A stretch of DNA of 64,000 nucleotides from SG8-30 sp963710135 (lineage in GTDB: Bacteria; Pseudomonadota; Gammaproteobacteria; Steroidobacterales; Steroidobacteraceae), in the NCBI GenBank assembly GCA_963710135.1, contig CAVPYY010000003.1, positions 434,001 through 498,000 of the forward strand, written 5' to 3'. Each line of letters starts with the position of its first letter. Position 1 is the stretch's first letter. Below the pieces are notes generated by a model, which ran no database searches, had not been told where the DNA came from, and was given only the letters and a program-made list of their open reading frames with translations. Below are positions 34,984 to 44,451 of the stretch, piece by piece. Both the position numbers and the translations under genes were made by a program.

Positions 34984-36200
34984 CCGCCGGGGACGCTGCC
35001 GCCTCCCGGGTTTCCGACCGCGCCCTCGTCGTGATGCTGGCCGCGATCACCGCGGCCGGACCGGTGGCGCTCAACATCTACCTGCCCGCGCTGCCGGAAG
35101 TGCAGGCGCACTTCGCCACGTCGGTGGCGCGCATGAACACCACGGTCAGCGCCGCGCTGATCGCATTCGCCGCCGGCATGCTGGTGTTCGGGCCGGTCTC
35201 GGACCGCTACGGCCGGCGCCCGGTGATTCTCGCCGGCCAGTGCGTGTTCGCGCTCGGCAGCGTGCTGTGCCTGGTTGCGCCGAGCCTCGAGGCGCTGCTG
35301 CTCGGTCGCGTGGTGCAGGCGCTCGGCACGGCCGCCGGGCTGGTCGTGGCGCGCGCCATGCTGGGTGATCTGTACGGCCGCGAGAGGATGGCCGGCATGA
35401 TCGCGCTGTTGACCATGGTGATGGTCGTCGGACCGACCACGGCGCCGCTGGTCGGCGGCATCCTCACCGAGACCTTCGGCTGGAAGTCCGTGTTCGCCGC
35501 GCTGCTCGCGGCGAATCTCGCGACCATCGCCGTCGCCTGGCGCTACCTGCCCGAAACCCGGGCACGTGATCTCGCGACGAACAGCCCGCGCGAGCTCGCC
35601 CGCGCGTCCTGGTCCATGGTGCGACAACCTGCGTTTCTCGGCTTCACCATCCAGGCTGGGGTCATCTACGCGACATTCCTGACCTTCATCTCCATTGCGC
35701 CGTACGTGATGGTCAATCTCGGTCACAGCTCCACCGAGTACGGCATGTGGTACCTGCTGGTGTCGATCGGCTACTTCCTCGGCAACTGGACCGTGACGCG
35801 CGTGGTCAAACGCATCGGCCTGCACCGGCTGATCATGCTGGGGCTGTCGGTGCAGCTCGGCAGCGCGATGCTCGGCGCCGCGATCGCCCTCGCGGGCTGG
35901 TGGCACCCTGCCGCCATATTCGTGCCCATGGGCCTGCTGGGCATCGGGCAGGGGCTGGCGCTGCCCAACATCTCGGCGAGCGCCATCGCGCTGGCGCCGC
36001 ACGTCGCCGGCAGCGCGTCGAGCATGCTCGGCTTTTCGCAGCAGATGATCGGCGCGATCGCAGTCCAGTCCATGGCGGGATTCGCGACCGACAGCCCGGT
36101 GCCGATTTATGTCTTCACCGTCGCGGCCGCGCTGTTCGCCTGGATATCGCTGTTCGTGTTGCCACGCTCCCCGGAGGCGGCCGATCCGGCACGGGCCTGA
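34980..36200 (+). CDS. MFS transporter, Bcr/CflA drug-efflux type
   Basis: 406-aa 12-helix major facilitator of the DHA1 family. The Bcr/CflA hallmark LNIYLPALPEVQAHF follows the first helix, then GPVSDRYGRRPVIL (loop 2-3 motif A), and GRVVQALGTAAGLVVARAML. Substrates of this branch include bicyclomycin, chloramphenicol and small metabolites, and cannot be set here. The GTG start at 34980 overlaps the gabD stop. Confidence 0.9.
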   Translation: MTAGDAAASRVSDRALVVMLAAITAAGPVALNIYLPALPEVQAHFATSVARMNTTVSAALIAFAAGMLVFGPVSDRYGRRPVILAGQCVFALGSVLCLVAPSLEALLLGRVVQALGTAAGLVVARAMLGDLYGRERMAGMIALLTMVMVVGPTTAPLVGGILTETFGWKSVFAALLAANLATIAVAWRYLPETRARDLATNSPRELARASWSMVRQPAFLGFTIQAGVIYATFLTFISIAPYVMVNLGHSSTEYGMWYLLVSIGYFLGNWTVTRVVKRIGLHRLIMLGLSVQLGSAMLGAAIALAGWWHPAAIFVPMGLLGIGQGLALPNISASAIALAPHVAGSASSMLGFSQQMIGAIAVQSMAGFATDSPVPIYVFTVAAALFAWISLFVLPRSPEAADPARA

Positions 36201-36309
36201 GTGACAGCGGCCCGACGGTAGGCGCGTTCCGACGGCCGGACTGCGGGACGGCATGGCGGCGCGTTATCATTTGCGGCAGTACCGCTCGCGCGGGGCCGAG
36301 ACGGCGATC

Positions 36310-37029
36310 ATGCTCGGGCGCTTCCTGGAAATCAGTATTCACGCTCCGGAGATTCTGGAATCCCTGGCCTTCTACGAGGGCCTCGGGTTTACCCAGGCTT
36401 CGGTCGGCGAGACCTGGCAGCATCCCTACGCGGTGGTCACCGACGGCCGCGTGTTCATCGGCCTGCACGCCTATGAGTTTCCTTCGCCGTCCCTGACCTT
36501 CGTGCAACAGGATGTCGCCGCGCGCGTGGCAGAGCTGGAAGCGGACGGAATCACCTTCGAGTTCCAGAGACTCGATCCGGAAGTGTTCAACGAGGCGGGT
36601 TTCACCGACCCATCCGGGCACATGGTGACGCTGCTCGAGGCGCGAACCTTCTCGCCGCCGGCACGGCGCAGCCACGAAACCTCGAAGCTGGGCTGGTTCG
36701 AGGAGCTGGCGCTGCCGGCGAGAAAGCTCGAGGACTCGGAACGCTTCTGGGACCGGCTCGGATTCGTGCAGGCCGAGGAAAGCGACGAGCCGTTTCCGCG
36801 GGTGTCGTTGACCAGCGATTCACTCAACGTGGCGCTGGTGCGCGCGCGCGACCTCGAAGCGCCGACGCTGGTCTTCGCGGAGGCCGACATGCCCGAGCGG
36901 ATCCGCAAGCTGGTCGAGGCCGGCGTCGAGTTTTCGGGCGACCTGCCCCGCGGCCTGGACCCGGCGCGCAACGCGCTGCTGGTCGCGCCCGAGGGCACGC
37001 CGCTCCTGCTCACCACCTCGGACCGCTGA
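36310..37029 (+). CDS. Two-domain VOC family protein
   Basis: 239 aa with two consecutive glyoxalase-like modules: LEISIHAPEILESLAFYEGL begins the first, and WFEELALPARKLEDSERFWD begins the second (about residue 133). Both domains keep the beta-alpha-beta-beta-beta layout with DPSGHMVTLLEA ending the first, including one Glu metal-ligand candidate. Substrate unknown. The ATG at 36310 is preferred over an upstream start because the fold begins there. The TGA (37027-37029) is followed one base later by repeat copy 2. Confidence 0.75.
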   Translation: MLGRFLEISIHAPEILESLAFYEGLGFTQASVGETWQHPYAVVTDGRVFIGLHAYEFPSPSLTFVQQDVAARVAELEADGITFEFQRLDPEVFNEAGFTDPSGHMVTLLEARTFSPPARRSHETSKLGWFEELALPARKLEDSERFWDRLGFVQAEESDEPFPRVSLTSDSLNVALVRARDLEAPTLVFAEADMPERIRKLVEAGVEFSGDLPRGLDPARNALLVAPEGTPLLLTTSDR

Positions 37030-37110
37030 GAAAATAGGGGACATTCTCTATTTCCTGGGAAATAGAGAATGTCCCCATTTTCAGAAATAGAGAATGTCCC
37101 CTATTTTCTT
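37030..37110. repeat. Palindromic repeat family A, copy 2
   Basis: One forward arm GGGGACATTCTCTATTT (37037-37053), loop CCTGGG, one reverse arm AAATAGAGAATGTCCCC (37060-37076), then a second reverse arm (37085-37101). It fills almost the whole gap between the convergent stops of the VOC gene (37029) and hemN (37114), and could serve as a bidirectional terminator. Confidence 0.88.
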
Positions 37111-37113
37111 GGC

Positions 37114-38511
37114 CTAGACGGCGCGTGAGAAGCGCGGCACGTCCGATTGCTGGTGCCCGGACAGGTACGCGTCGAAGCACATCGCCACGTTGCGCATCAG
37201 CAGCCGCCCGATCGGCGTCAGCTCGAAGCGCCGGGGTCCCATCTGCAGCAGGCCGTCGGCGGCCAGCGGCTGCAGCGCTGCCAGCTCGCGAGCGAAGTAC
37301 TCCTCGAAGCGGATGCCCCACTCGCGATCGACCGTCGCGAAGTCGATGTGGGCACGGCACATGATCGACTGGATGACGGCGCGGCGCAGCCGGTCGTCGT
37401 CGTTCAGCGCCAGTCCGCGATGCACGGCGAGGTGCCCGGAGTCGATGGCCTGGTAGTAGTCGTGCAGCGTCTTGTAGTTCTGCGAGTAGGTGTCGGCGAG
37501 CCGGCCGATCGAGCTCACCCCGAGCGCCACCAGGTCGCAGTCCGCGTGCGTCGAATAGCCCTGGAAATTGCGATGCAGCGACCCCTCGCGCAGCGCCACG
37601 GCGAGCTCGTCGTTCGGCAGCGCAAAGTGGTCCATGCCGATGTAGACGTATCCCGCCGCGGTCAGCGTCTCGATGGTCAGGCCGAGCAGTGCCAGCTTCT
37701 CGGCGCCGCTCGGCAGGTCCTCGGCATGGATGCGCTTCTGCGGCTTGAACATGTGCGGCAGGTGCGCATAGCTGTACACGGCCAGGCGGTCCGGCCGCGC
37801 GCCGATGACCTGCTCCAGCGTGCGCGAGAACTTCTCGCGGTTCTGCTTCGGCAGGCCGTAGATCAGGTCCACGCTCACCGACTTGAAGCCCGCGGCGCGG
37901 GCCCGGTCCATCAGCGCGAAGGTTTCCTCCTGCGACTGGATGCGGTTGACCGCCGCCTGCACCTCCGGGTCGAAGTCCTGGATGCCGAGGCTCATGCGGT
38001 TGATGCCGGCGCGCGCCAGCAGATCGATGGTGTCGGGCTCGCAGGTGCGCGGGTCGATCTCGATGGAGAACTCGCGGCTCGCGTCCTCGCGCAGGCGGAA
38101 GTGCCAGCTCAGCTTCTTGAGCAGGTCCTCGAGTTGCCACGGGTTCAGGAAAGTCGGCGTACCGCCGCCGAAGTGCAGCTGGTCCACGGTCCGCTCGCCG
38201 TCAAACAGTTCCGCCTGCAGCTCGATCTCGCGATACAGTCGCGTCAGGTAGTTCTCCGCCTGCTCGCGGCTGCGGGTAATGACCTTGGTGCAGCCGCAGT
38301 AGAAGCACGGGCTCGCGCAGAACGGCACGTGCACGTACAGCGACAGCGGCGCCGGTGGCGTGGCGCCGTTGGTGGCCGCGGCGGCCGCCCGGTACTCGGG
38401 CTCGCGGAAGCCGTCGTGAAACTGCACGGCCGTGGGATAAGACGTGTAGCGCGGGCCGGGCCGGTCGTAGCTGCGCACGAGGTCTGCGTCGAAGTGAACC
38501 TTGGCTTCCAT
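37114..38511 (-). CDS. hemN: Oxygen-independent coproporphyrinogen III oxidase HemN
   Basis: 465-aa radical-SAM enzyme making protoporphyrinogen IX without oxygen, needed for heme and bacteriochlorophyll under low oxygen. The 4Fe-4S motif is FCASPCFYCGC (C65, C69, C72 and C74). Other HemN segments are SYDRPGPRYTSYPTA, LHFGGGTPTFL, SIEIDPRT, GIQDFDPEVQAAVNRIQ and SVDLIYGLPKQ. The ATG at 38511 is chosen; an in-frame GTG at 38523 would add four residues. Divergent from the TonB-like gene. Confidence 0.95.
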   Translation of the reverse strand: MEAKVHFDADLVRSYDRPGPRYTSYPTAVQFHDGFREPEYRAAAAATNGATPPAPLSLYVHVPFCASPCFYCGCTKVITRSREQAENYLTRLYREIELQAELFDGERTVDQLHFGGGTPTFLNPWQLEDLLKKLSWHFRLREDASREFSIEIDPRTCEPDTIDLLARAGINRMSLGIQDFDPEVQAAVNRIQSQEETFALMDRARAAGFKSVSVDLIYGLPKQNREKFSRTLEQVIGARPDRLAVYSYAHLPHMFKPQKRIHAEDLPSGAEKLALLGLTIETLTAAGYVYIGMDHFALPNDELAVALREGSLHRNFQGYSTHADCDLVALGVSSIGRLADTYSQNYKTLHDYYQAIDSGHLAVHRGLALNDDDRLRRAVIQSIMCRAHIDFATVDREWGIRFEEYFARELAALQPLAADGLLQMGPRRFELTPIGRLLMRNVAMCFDAYLSGHQQSDVPRFSRAV

Positions 38512-38594
38512 CAGCGTCCCCACCGGTCGAACAGCGACCGTCTGCTCGCTAACCTAATCGCCTGGTGGACGCCACGACAGCAGCAGATCTACGG

Positions 38595-39632
38595 ATGAGT
38601 GACCACTGGATGGACAGCCGCCGCGCTCCGGGCAGGGTCCTGGCCGCGCTGGCGGTCATCGCTTGCGCACCCACTGCGGCGGCGGACTGGCTGCCCTGCA
38701 CCGCGTCCGGCCTGACGCCACCCGGGACCGTGGACCGGCCGGCCCCACCCTACCCCGAGTCGGCGCGCCTCGCCGGCGTCGAGGGTCATGCCGACGTGGC
38801 CTTCACCATCCTGCGCGACGGCCGGGTCGGATGGCTCAGCATCCTGCGGGCGGAGCCGTCCGGCTTCTTCGAGGACACCACCCGCAGCGGCGTCCTCGAC
38901 TGGCGCTTCGAGCCGGCCCGCCTGAACGGCGCGGCGGTCGAGTGCCGCGTGCAGACGCGCGTGCGCTTCACGCTCACGGATGGCGTGCCGGCACGCATTA
39001 CGGGCGATGCCGCTGCCGCCGGTCCGGAACCGCCCCCACGTTATCCGGACGAAGCGCGCATCGCCGGTCTGCAGGGCTATGTCGAGGTCGAGTTCGACGT
39101 GCTGGCGGATGGACGGGTCGCCGATGCGGTGGTCACGCTGGCGATGCCGCGCGGCGAGTTCGAGCGCGCCGCACTGGAGGCGGTGCGCCGCTGGCGCCTT
39201 GCGCCGGACCGGCCGGGCCGCCAGCGGCGGCGCTTCGACTTCACGCTGCCCGAGAGCCTGCCCGAGCCCTCGACCACACTGATCGCCGCCGCGCCGCTGC
39301 CGAAGGAGGCCTGTACGCAGCGGCTGTCCGGACGGGTGGTCCTCGAAGTGGACACTGACGCCGACGGCCGGGTCACTGCCGCACGCGTCCTGTCGGCCGA
39401 CCCCCCCGGCGTCTTCGACGCCACCGCACTGGCCATGGCGCGCGCCTCGCGCCTGACCCCGGCACGCCGGGGTGACGAGCCGATCGCGGCCAAGGCGCTA
39501 CTCACACTGCGCTTCGACTCCGGCAGCACCCTGTGTCCCGGTAACGGGCCGACGGACACGCGCCCGCCCGGCCGCGCCGCGCCCACCCCGCGGGTCTCGG
39601 CCAGCGGCGTGGCCGCCCCGGGTTTGCGATGA
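38595..39632 (+). CDS. TonB C-terminal-domain repeat protein
   Basis: 345 aa. A signal-like hydrophobic N-terminus (about residues 13-28, ending PTAAA) is followed by three TonB-C-like modules, the first two beginning PPYPESARLAGVEGHADVAF and PPRYPDEARIAGLQGYVEVE, the third more divergent (LSGRVVLEVDTDADGRVTAA). The usual Pro-rich TonB spacer is missing, so it may be a periplasmic protein rather than a working energy transducer. A GTG 30 bases upstream is an alternative start. Role unknown. Confidence 0.7.
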   Translation: MSDHWMDSRRAPGRVLAALAVIACAPTAAADWLPCTASGLTPPGTVDRPAPPYPESARLAGVEGHADVAFTILRDGRVGWLSILRAEPSGFFEDTTRSGVLDWRFEPARLNGAAVECRVQTRVRFTLTDGVPARITGDAAAAGPEPPPRYPDEARIAGLQGYVEVEFDVLADGRVADAVVTLAMPRGEFERAALEAVRRWRLAPDRPGRQRRRFDFTLPESLPEPSTTLIAAAPLPKEACTQRLSGRVVLEVDTDADGRVTAARVLSADPPGVFDATALAMARASRLTPARRGDEPIAAKALLTLRFDSGSTLCPGNGPTDTRPPGRAAPTPRVSASGVAAPGLR

Positions 39633-39707
39633 AGCGAAGGGCGCGGCCCTCACGGTAGGCCCGGGCGTTTCGCTAGAATCGCGGGTCTCTACCCGAGGAA
39701 TCCGACA

Positions 39708-41768
39708 ATGAAGCGCCTCGCCCTGCTTGGTCTCATCGCGCTGCTGCCCGCGCTCGCCAGCGCCGACGAAGGCATGTGGACCTTCGACAACCCCCCGCGT
39801 GCCGCCATCAAGGAACGCTATGGCGTGGACCTGACCGACGCCTGGCTGCAGCAAGTCCGCCTCGGCACCGTACGCCTGGAGGGCGGCTGCACCGGTTCGT
39901 TCATTTCCGGCACCGGCCTGATCCTCACCAACCATCACTGCGCCGAGGAGTGCATCGCCGAGAACTCGAGCGCCGAGGACGACCTGCTCGAGAAGGGCTT
40001 CCTCGCGCGCACGCGCGGCGAGGAGAAGCGTTGCAGCACCGAGGCGGTGTCGGTGCTGATCGGCACCGAGAATGTCACGGCGAAGGTGGCGACGGCGACG
40101 CGCTCGCTGGATGCCGCGGCCGCCGTGGAGGCACGCCGCAAGGTGCTCAACCAGCTCGAGCAAGACTGCGAAAAGGCGAGCGATACGCCCATCAAGTGCG
40201 AGGCCGTAACGCTCTACCAGGGCGGTGAGCACTGGCTGTACAAGTATCGGCGCTACGACGACGTGCGCCTGGTATTCGCACCGGAAAAGGCGATCGGCGC
40301 CTTCGGCGGGGACCCGGACAATTTCCAGTTCCCGCGTTGGACGCTGGACATGTCCATCCTGCGCGCCTGGCAGGGCGATGCGCCGGCCACGACGCCGGAT
40401 CACCTCGGCTTCGACTGGAAAGGCGTCGCGGCCGGCGAGCCGGTGTTCGTCTCCGGACACCCGGGGTCGACCTCGCGCCAGCTGACCCAGGCGCAGCTGC
40501 TCGCCGAGCGCAATGCCTACATACCCTTCTGGCTGCTGCGCTACAGCGAGCTGCGTGGCCGCATGATCCAGTACGGCACCGAGAGCGACGAGGCCGCGCG
40601 CACGATCGTCGAACCGCTGAACATGATCGAGAACAGCATCAAGGTGCGCCGCAAGCAGCTCGACGCCCTGCTCGACGAATCCATGCTGGCGAAGCATGCC
40701 CGCGCCGAGGCCGCGTTCATCGAGGGGGCGAAGGCCGACCCCGCGCTGGCCTCCGCGGTCGCCGCCTTCGACGATATCGCCGCCGCGCAACAGGTCTATC
40801 GCGACATCATCGTGCCCTATGCCTTCCTCGAAGGCGCGGCCGGCTTCAACAGCGACCTGTTCCGTCATGCCCGCACGCTGGTGCGCGCCGCGGCAGAGCG
40901 CCAGAAGCCCAGCGAGGCGCGGCTGCGCGGTTACTCGGACGCCCGCTTGCCGCGGCTGGTGCAGGGCCTCGGCGCCAAGACGCCGTACTATCCGGAACTC
41001 GACCAGGTCACGCTGTCCTTCGGGCTCGAGCGCATGCGCGAGTGGCTGGGCCCGGATGACCCGGTGGTGCGCCAGGTGTTCGGTCGCGACGATGCCGCCG
41101 GTCTGGCCGGCAGGCTGATCAAGGGCTCGAGCCTTGCCGATCCAGCGACGCGCATGGCCTTGTACGAGGGCGGCCAGGCCGCCATCGACGCCAGCGACGA
41201 CCCGATGATCAAGCTGGCGCTGGCCGTCGATGCACCATCGCGCGCCCTGTACAAGCGCATGGAGGAAGAGGTCGACGGGCCGACGCTGCGCGCCCAGGAA
41301 GCCATCGCGGCCGCGCGCTTCAAGCTGTACGGCACCAGCGTCTATCCCGATGCCACCTTCACCTTGCGCTTCAGCTACGGCGCGGTCGACGGCTGGGTCG
41401 AGAAGGGCCAGCCGGTCGCGCCTTTCACGCGTCTGGAGCGGATGTTCGAGCGCGCCACCGGCCGCGACCCCTTCAGGCTGCCGGAAAGCTGGCTGTCGCA
41501 GGGCCACGCGCTCGACATGAGCACGCCCGTGAACTTCGTCAGCACGCTCGACATCACCGGCGGCAACTCCGGCAGCCCGGCGCTGAATGCGGACGGCGAG
41601 ATCGTCGGCCTGATCTTCGACGGCAATATCCACTCCATCGCCGGCGACTACTGGTACGACCCTTCGACCAATCGCGCCATCGCGGTCGACGTGCGCATGA
41701 TCCGCACGGCGCTGGAGCAGGTGTACAAGGCCGGCGAACTGCTGGCGGAGATCGACGCGAAACGCTGA
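39708..41768 (+). CDS. S46 family peptidase (dipeptidyl-peptidase 7/11-like)
   Basis: 686 aa with a signal peptide ending ALASA (about residue 19). The chymotrypsin-like fold shows the catalytic His region ILTNHHCAEECI (H76/H77) and the catalytic Ser in DITGGNSGSPALNADGEIVG (S621). Mature N-terminus DEGMWTFDN is characteristic of S46 peptidases. They release dipeptides from oligopeptides in the periplasm. A TAGAAT -10-like hexamer lies at 39674-39679. Confidence 0.93.
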   Translation: MKRLALLGLIALLPALASADEGMWTFDNPPRAAIKERYGVDLTDAWLQQVRLGTVRLEGGCTGSFISGTGLILTNHHCAEECIAENSSAEDDLLEKGFLARTRGEEKRCSTEAVSVLIGTENVTAKVATATRSLDAAAAVEARRKVLNQLEQDCEKASDTPIKCEAVTLYQGGEHWLYKYRRYDDVRLVFAPEKAIGAFGGDPDNFQFPRWTLDMSILRAWQGDAPATTPDHLGFDWKGVAAGEPVFVSGHPGSTSRQLTQAQLLAERNAYIPFWLLRYSELRGRMIQYGTESDEAARTIVEPLNMIENSIKVRRKQLDALLDESMLAKHARAEAAFIEGAKADPALASAVAAFDDIAAAQQVYRDIIVPYAFLEGAAGFNSDLFRHARTLVRAAAERQKPSEARLRGYSDARLPRLVQGLGAKTPYYPELDQVTLSFGLERMREWLGPDDPVVRQVFGRDDAAGLAGRLIKGSSLADPATRMALYEGGQAAIDASDDPMIKLALAVDAPSRALYKRMEEEVDGPTLRAQEAIAAARFKLYGTSVYPDATFTLRFSYGAVDGWVEKGQPVAPFTRLERMFERATGRDPFRLPESWLSQGHALDMSTPVNFVSTLDITGGNSGSPALNADGEIVGLIFDGNIHSIAGDYWYDPSTNRAIAVDVRMIRTALEQVYKAGELLAEIDAKR

Positions 41769-41774
41769 GCCCGG

Positions 41775-42434
41775 TCAGTCGAACAGCCGGCGCAGCGCGT
41801 CGAGCGCTGCGTCGGCATTCATGCCGGCGTGGATCACCAGCGCCAGCAACGTGCCGATGTAGAGCGCCGAGACCAGCACCACGAGATATCCCATCAGTAT
41901 CACGGCGCCGTCGCGCTCGGCCATGCCGAGCGCAAGCAGCATGATGGCAATGCCAGGCAGGGTGTTGGCGAGCGGCACCAGCGGCAGCGGTGCCATCAGC
42001 AGCACCACCGAGATCATCAGCAGCAGGCCATTCACCACGTTGATACCCGGCGAGCCGCTCAAGGCCAGCAGCCGCGGCTTCACCAAGTGCTCGAAACGTT
42101 CTGCCCAACCGGCGATCCGCAGGATGGTATAGCGCACCGACTCGGCCGGCAGCGCGCGATCCAGCAAGCGGTCCGGCAGCCACGGAACGCGGTTAAGCGT
42201 CACCGCAATGCCGATCAGCATGATCGGCGGGCCGAGCGCGGTGCTCATGAACGGCACGCTGACCGGAAGCAGGAACGGCGCCGCCAGCAGCGCGCAGAAC
42301 ACCAAGAGCCCCTGCTCGCCGACATGGGCCAGCAGCTGCCGCAAGGTGACACTGTTGCCGTGCACGGCTCCCGCGGTGGCCGCCAGAGCCACCGACAGCT
42401 TGGTTTCAGGGTTGCGGAATCTGACGGCGGTCAT
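41775..42434 (-). CDS. ExoD family membrane protein
   Basis: 219-aa inner membrane protein with four to five hydrophobic segments. ExoD signature near the N-terminus, LRQLLAHVGEQGLLVFCALLAAPFLLPVS, followed by the segments LGPPIMLIGIAVTLN and MLLALGMAERDGAVILMGYL. Named after a rhizobial gene affecting exopolysaccharide; biochemical role unknown. Convergent with the S46 peptidase gene. Confidence 0.85.
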   Translation of the reverse strand: MTAVRFRNPETKLSVALAATAGAVHGNSVTLRQLLAHVGEQGLLVFCALLAAPFLLPVSVPFMSTALGPPIMLIGIAVTLNRVPWLPDRLLDRALPAESVRYTILRIAGWAERFEHLVKPRLLALSGSPGINVVNGLLLMISVVLLMAPLPLVPLANTLPGIAIMLLALGMAERDGAVILMGYLVVLVSALYIGTLLALVIHAGMNADAALDALRRLFD

Positions 42435-42509
42435 GGGGGGTGACGGGCTGTCCTGGGGCGTGCGCGGCGTAGTGTATGCGTCCCGGATGACGTCCGGGCG
42501 CGCGCGAGG

Positions 42510-43205
42510 TCACGAACCGGGCACCTGCCTCTCGGCGGTGAAGCGATAGCTCACGCCGATGTCGTCGCGCACGCGCAGCGCGCCCATCGCCACCGAAAAG
42601 GGCTTGAGCCCCAGCTCGGCGTGACTGAGCACCAGCTCGCCCGACGCCTGCAGGCGGTCTCCGTCGAAGGTCAGCTCGGCGGGCAGCTCGAGCCCGACCG
42701 TCCGCCCGGCCAGCGTGACCCGGCCCTGCACGCGATAGCCGCGCTCGACGGCCGCCAAGGCGTCCGCCCGCACGGTGATTACCGGGAATGCCGCCGCGTT
42801 CAGCAACTGCTCGCCGAGCATGTTGGCGCGCGTCGCCGCCCGGTCCGCCTCGGGAACGTCTGGCGCAAAGTCCTCCCCGGCCGCCCTGCGGCGCTCCGGC
42901 TCGTCCACCACCAGGCTCTCGAGCGGCAGCTCGATGACGAGCGACGACATCTCGAGCGGCTCGCGCAGCAGCACCGTGCCGGTTAGCCCGGTCGAGGCAA
43001 TGATGTGATTGTGGCCGAAACGCGCCAGCGGGCCGTCGCGGTACACGCGCAGCACCAGTTCGGCAGCGACGACCTGATACGGGATACCGGCCGCCGGCGG
43101 CAGCTCTTCCGGCGGCGGGACGGCCGGCCGCTGGGGGGCGGCGCAGCCGGTCAGCACTACCAGCGCGAGCCAGCCGGCGACGCGGAAACCGTGGACGTTC
43201 AGCAT
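42510..43205 (-). CDS. YceI-like lipoprotein
   Basis: 231 aa. N-terminal lipoprotein signal with lipobox LTGC. The rest resembles a divergent YceI/lipocalin-like beta barrel: ARFGHNHIIAS (the YceI family start with a conserved His), FPVITVRADAL, and GRVTLAGRTVGLELPAELTF. YceI proteins bind isoprenoid lipids in the periplasm. It diverges from cytochrome b561 and a second YceI gene. Confidence 0.72.
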   Translation of the reverse strand: MLNVHGFRVAGWLALVVLTGCAAPQRPAVPPPEELPPAAGIPYQVVAAELVLRVYRDGPLARFGHNHIIASTGLTGTVLLREPLEMSSLVIELPLESLVVDEPERRRAAGEDFAPDVPEADRAATRANMLGEQLLNAAAFPVITVRADALAAVERGYRVQGRVTLAGRTVGLELPAELTFDGDRLQASGELVLSHAELGLKPFSVAMGALRVRDDIGVSYRFTAERQVPGS

Positions 43206-43308
43206 CCGGTCAGGATCGCCGGGCAACACTGGAACTGCAAGTTGTTCCGGCATTCGAGCTAGACTGCATCGCCGGCATGGACCGCTGCCGACTCTCCGGG
43301 GTTCCCGC

Positions 43309-43860
43309 ATGACTGAGCCGACTGCCAACCTCCGTTACGGAATCGTCGCGCAGTTTCTGCACTGGACAATCGCCGCCCTGGTCGTCGTGCAGGTGGTGCT
43401 CGCCGAACGCGCGGACGAGCTGCCGCTTGGCATGGAAAAGCTCGCCACGCTGGCCCAGCACAAGTCATTCGGCATCACCCTCCTCGGGCTGGCGCTGCTG
43501 CGCCTGCTTTGGCGCCTCGCGGTGCCGCCGCCACCGATGCCGGCCATGCCGGCATGGCAGACCTGGGCGGCGAAGCTCACGCACTGGGCCTTCTATGTAC
43601 TGCTGCTGGCCCTACCGCTGAGTGGCTGGATGATGTCGTCGGCATTCAACTACCCGGTCAGCTGGTTCGGCATCCTGCAGCTGCCCGACCTCGTCGCGCC
43701 GGCGGAGCAGCTCGCCGACTTCCTCAAGGAGACGCACGAGGCGCTCGGCAAGATCCTGCTGGCGCTGGTTGCGCTGCACGTCGCCGCGGCACTGAAGCAC
43801 ACCTTCCTCGATGGCGACGGGCTGCTGATGCGCATGCTGCCCTTCGGCCGCCGGCGCTGA
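43309..43860 (+). CDS. Cytochrome b561
   Basis: 183-aa four-helix membrane cytochrome: RYGIVAQFLHWTIAALVVVQ (helix 1 with heme-ligand His), HKSFGITLLGLALLRLLWRL (helix 2), LTHWAFYVLLLALPLSGWMM (helix 3) and HEALGKILLALVALHVAAALKH (helix 4). The heme-ligand histidines are present. It overlaps the following yceI gene (TGATG), a common pair. Confidence 0.92.
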   Translation: MTEPTANLRYGIVAQFLHWTIAALVVVQVVLAERADELPLGMEKLATLAQHKSFGITLLGLALLRLLWRLAVPPPPMPAMPAWQTWAAKLTHWAFYVLLLALPLSGWMMSSAFNYPVSWFGILQLPDLVAPAEQLADFLKETHEALGKILLALVALHVAAALKHTFLDGDGLLMRMLPFGRRR

Positions 43861-44402
43861 TGAGACGCCTGCTCTGGCTCGTCGTGCTGCTCGCGCTGCC
43901 GGCCGCGGCGACCCCGTGGCGTACCGACGCGGGTGCCAGCAGCCTTGCATTCTTCGCGACCCAGGCCGGTGCGAGATTCGAGGGGCGCTTCACGCGCTTC
44001 ACCGCGGCAGTCGTGTTCGACCCCGCCAATCCGTCAGCGGGCAGTTTCGACGTGCGCATCGACGTGGCTTCCGCGGACACCCGCGAGTCCCAACGGGACG
44101 AGATGATCCGGGGCCCGGACTTCTTCGCGGCCGCGCAGTTCCCGGAGGCACGCTACCAGGCCAGCGGTTTCAGCCGCACCGCCGACGGCTTTCTGGCTGA
44201 CGGCCAGTTGACCCTGCGCGGCGTCACCCGGCCGGTCGCAGTGAATTTCAACTTCACCCCTGCACCCGAGGGCGGCGGCAGGCTCGCCGGCAAGGCGACC
44301 GTCAGCCGGCTGGCATTTGGTGTGGGCCAGGGGGAATGGCAGAGCACCGAATGGGTCGGCGACCCTGTCGATATCGCCTTCGACCTGAAGCTCGCGCCCT
44401 GA
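43860..44402 (+). CDS. YceI family periplasmic protein
   Basis: 180 aa with a cleavable signal peptide (about residues 1-17). YceI features: SSLAFFATQAGARFEGRFT, the DVRIDVASADTRESQRDEMI stretch and ATVSRLAFGVGQGEW near the C-terminus. Binds polyisoprenoids such as octaprenyl compounds. Translationally coupled to cytochrome b561. Confidence 0.9.
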   Translation: MRRLLWLVVLLALPAAATPWRTDAGASSLAFFATQAGARFEGRFTRFTAAVVFDPANPSAGSFDVRIDVASADTRESQRDEMIRGPDFFAAAQFPEARYQASGFSRTADGFLADGQLTLRGVTRPVAVNFNFTPAPEGGGRLAGKATVSRLAFGVGQGEWQSTEWVGDPVDIAFDLKLAP

Positions 44403-44451
44403 TCCGGGCGCCGGGCGCGCGCCCGGCCCGGACTTGCCCTAGCATGTATGC

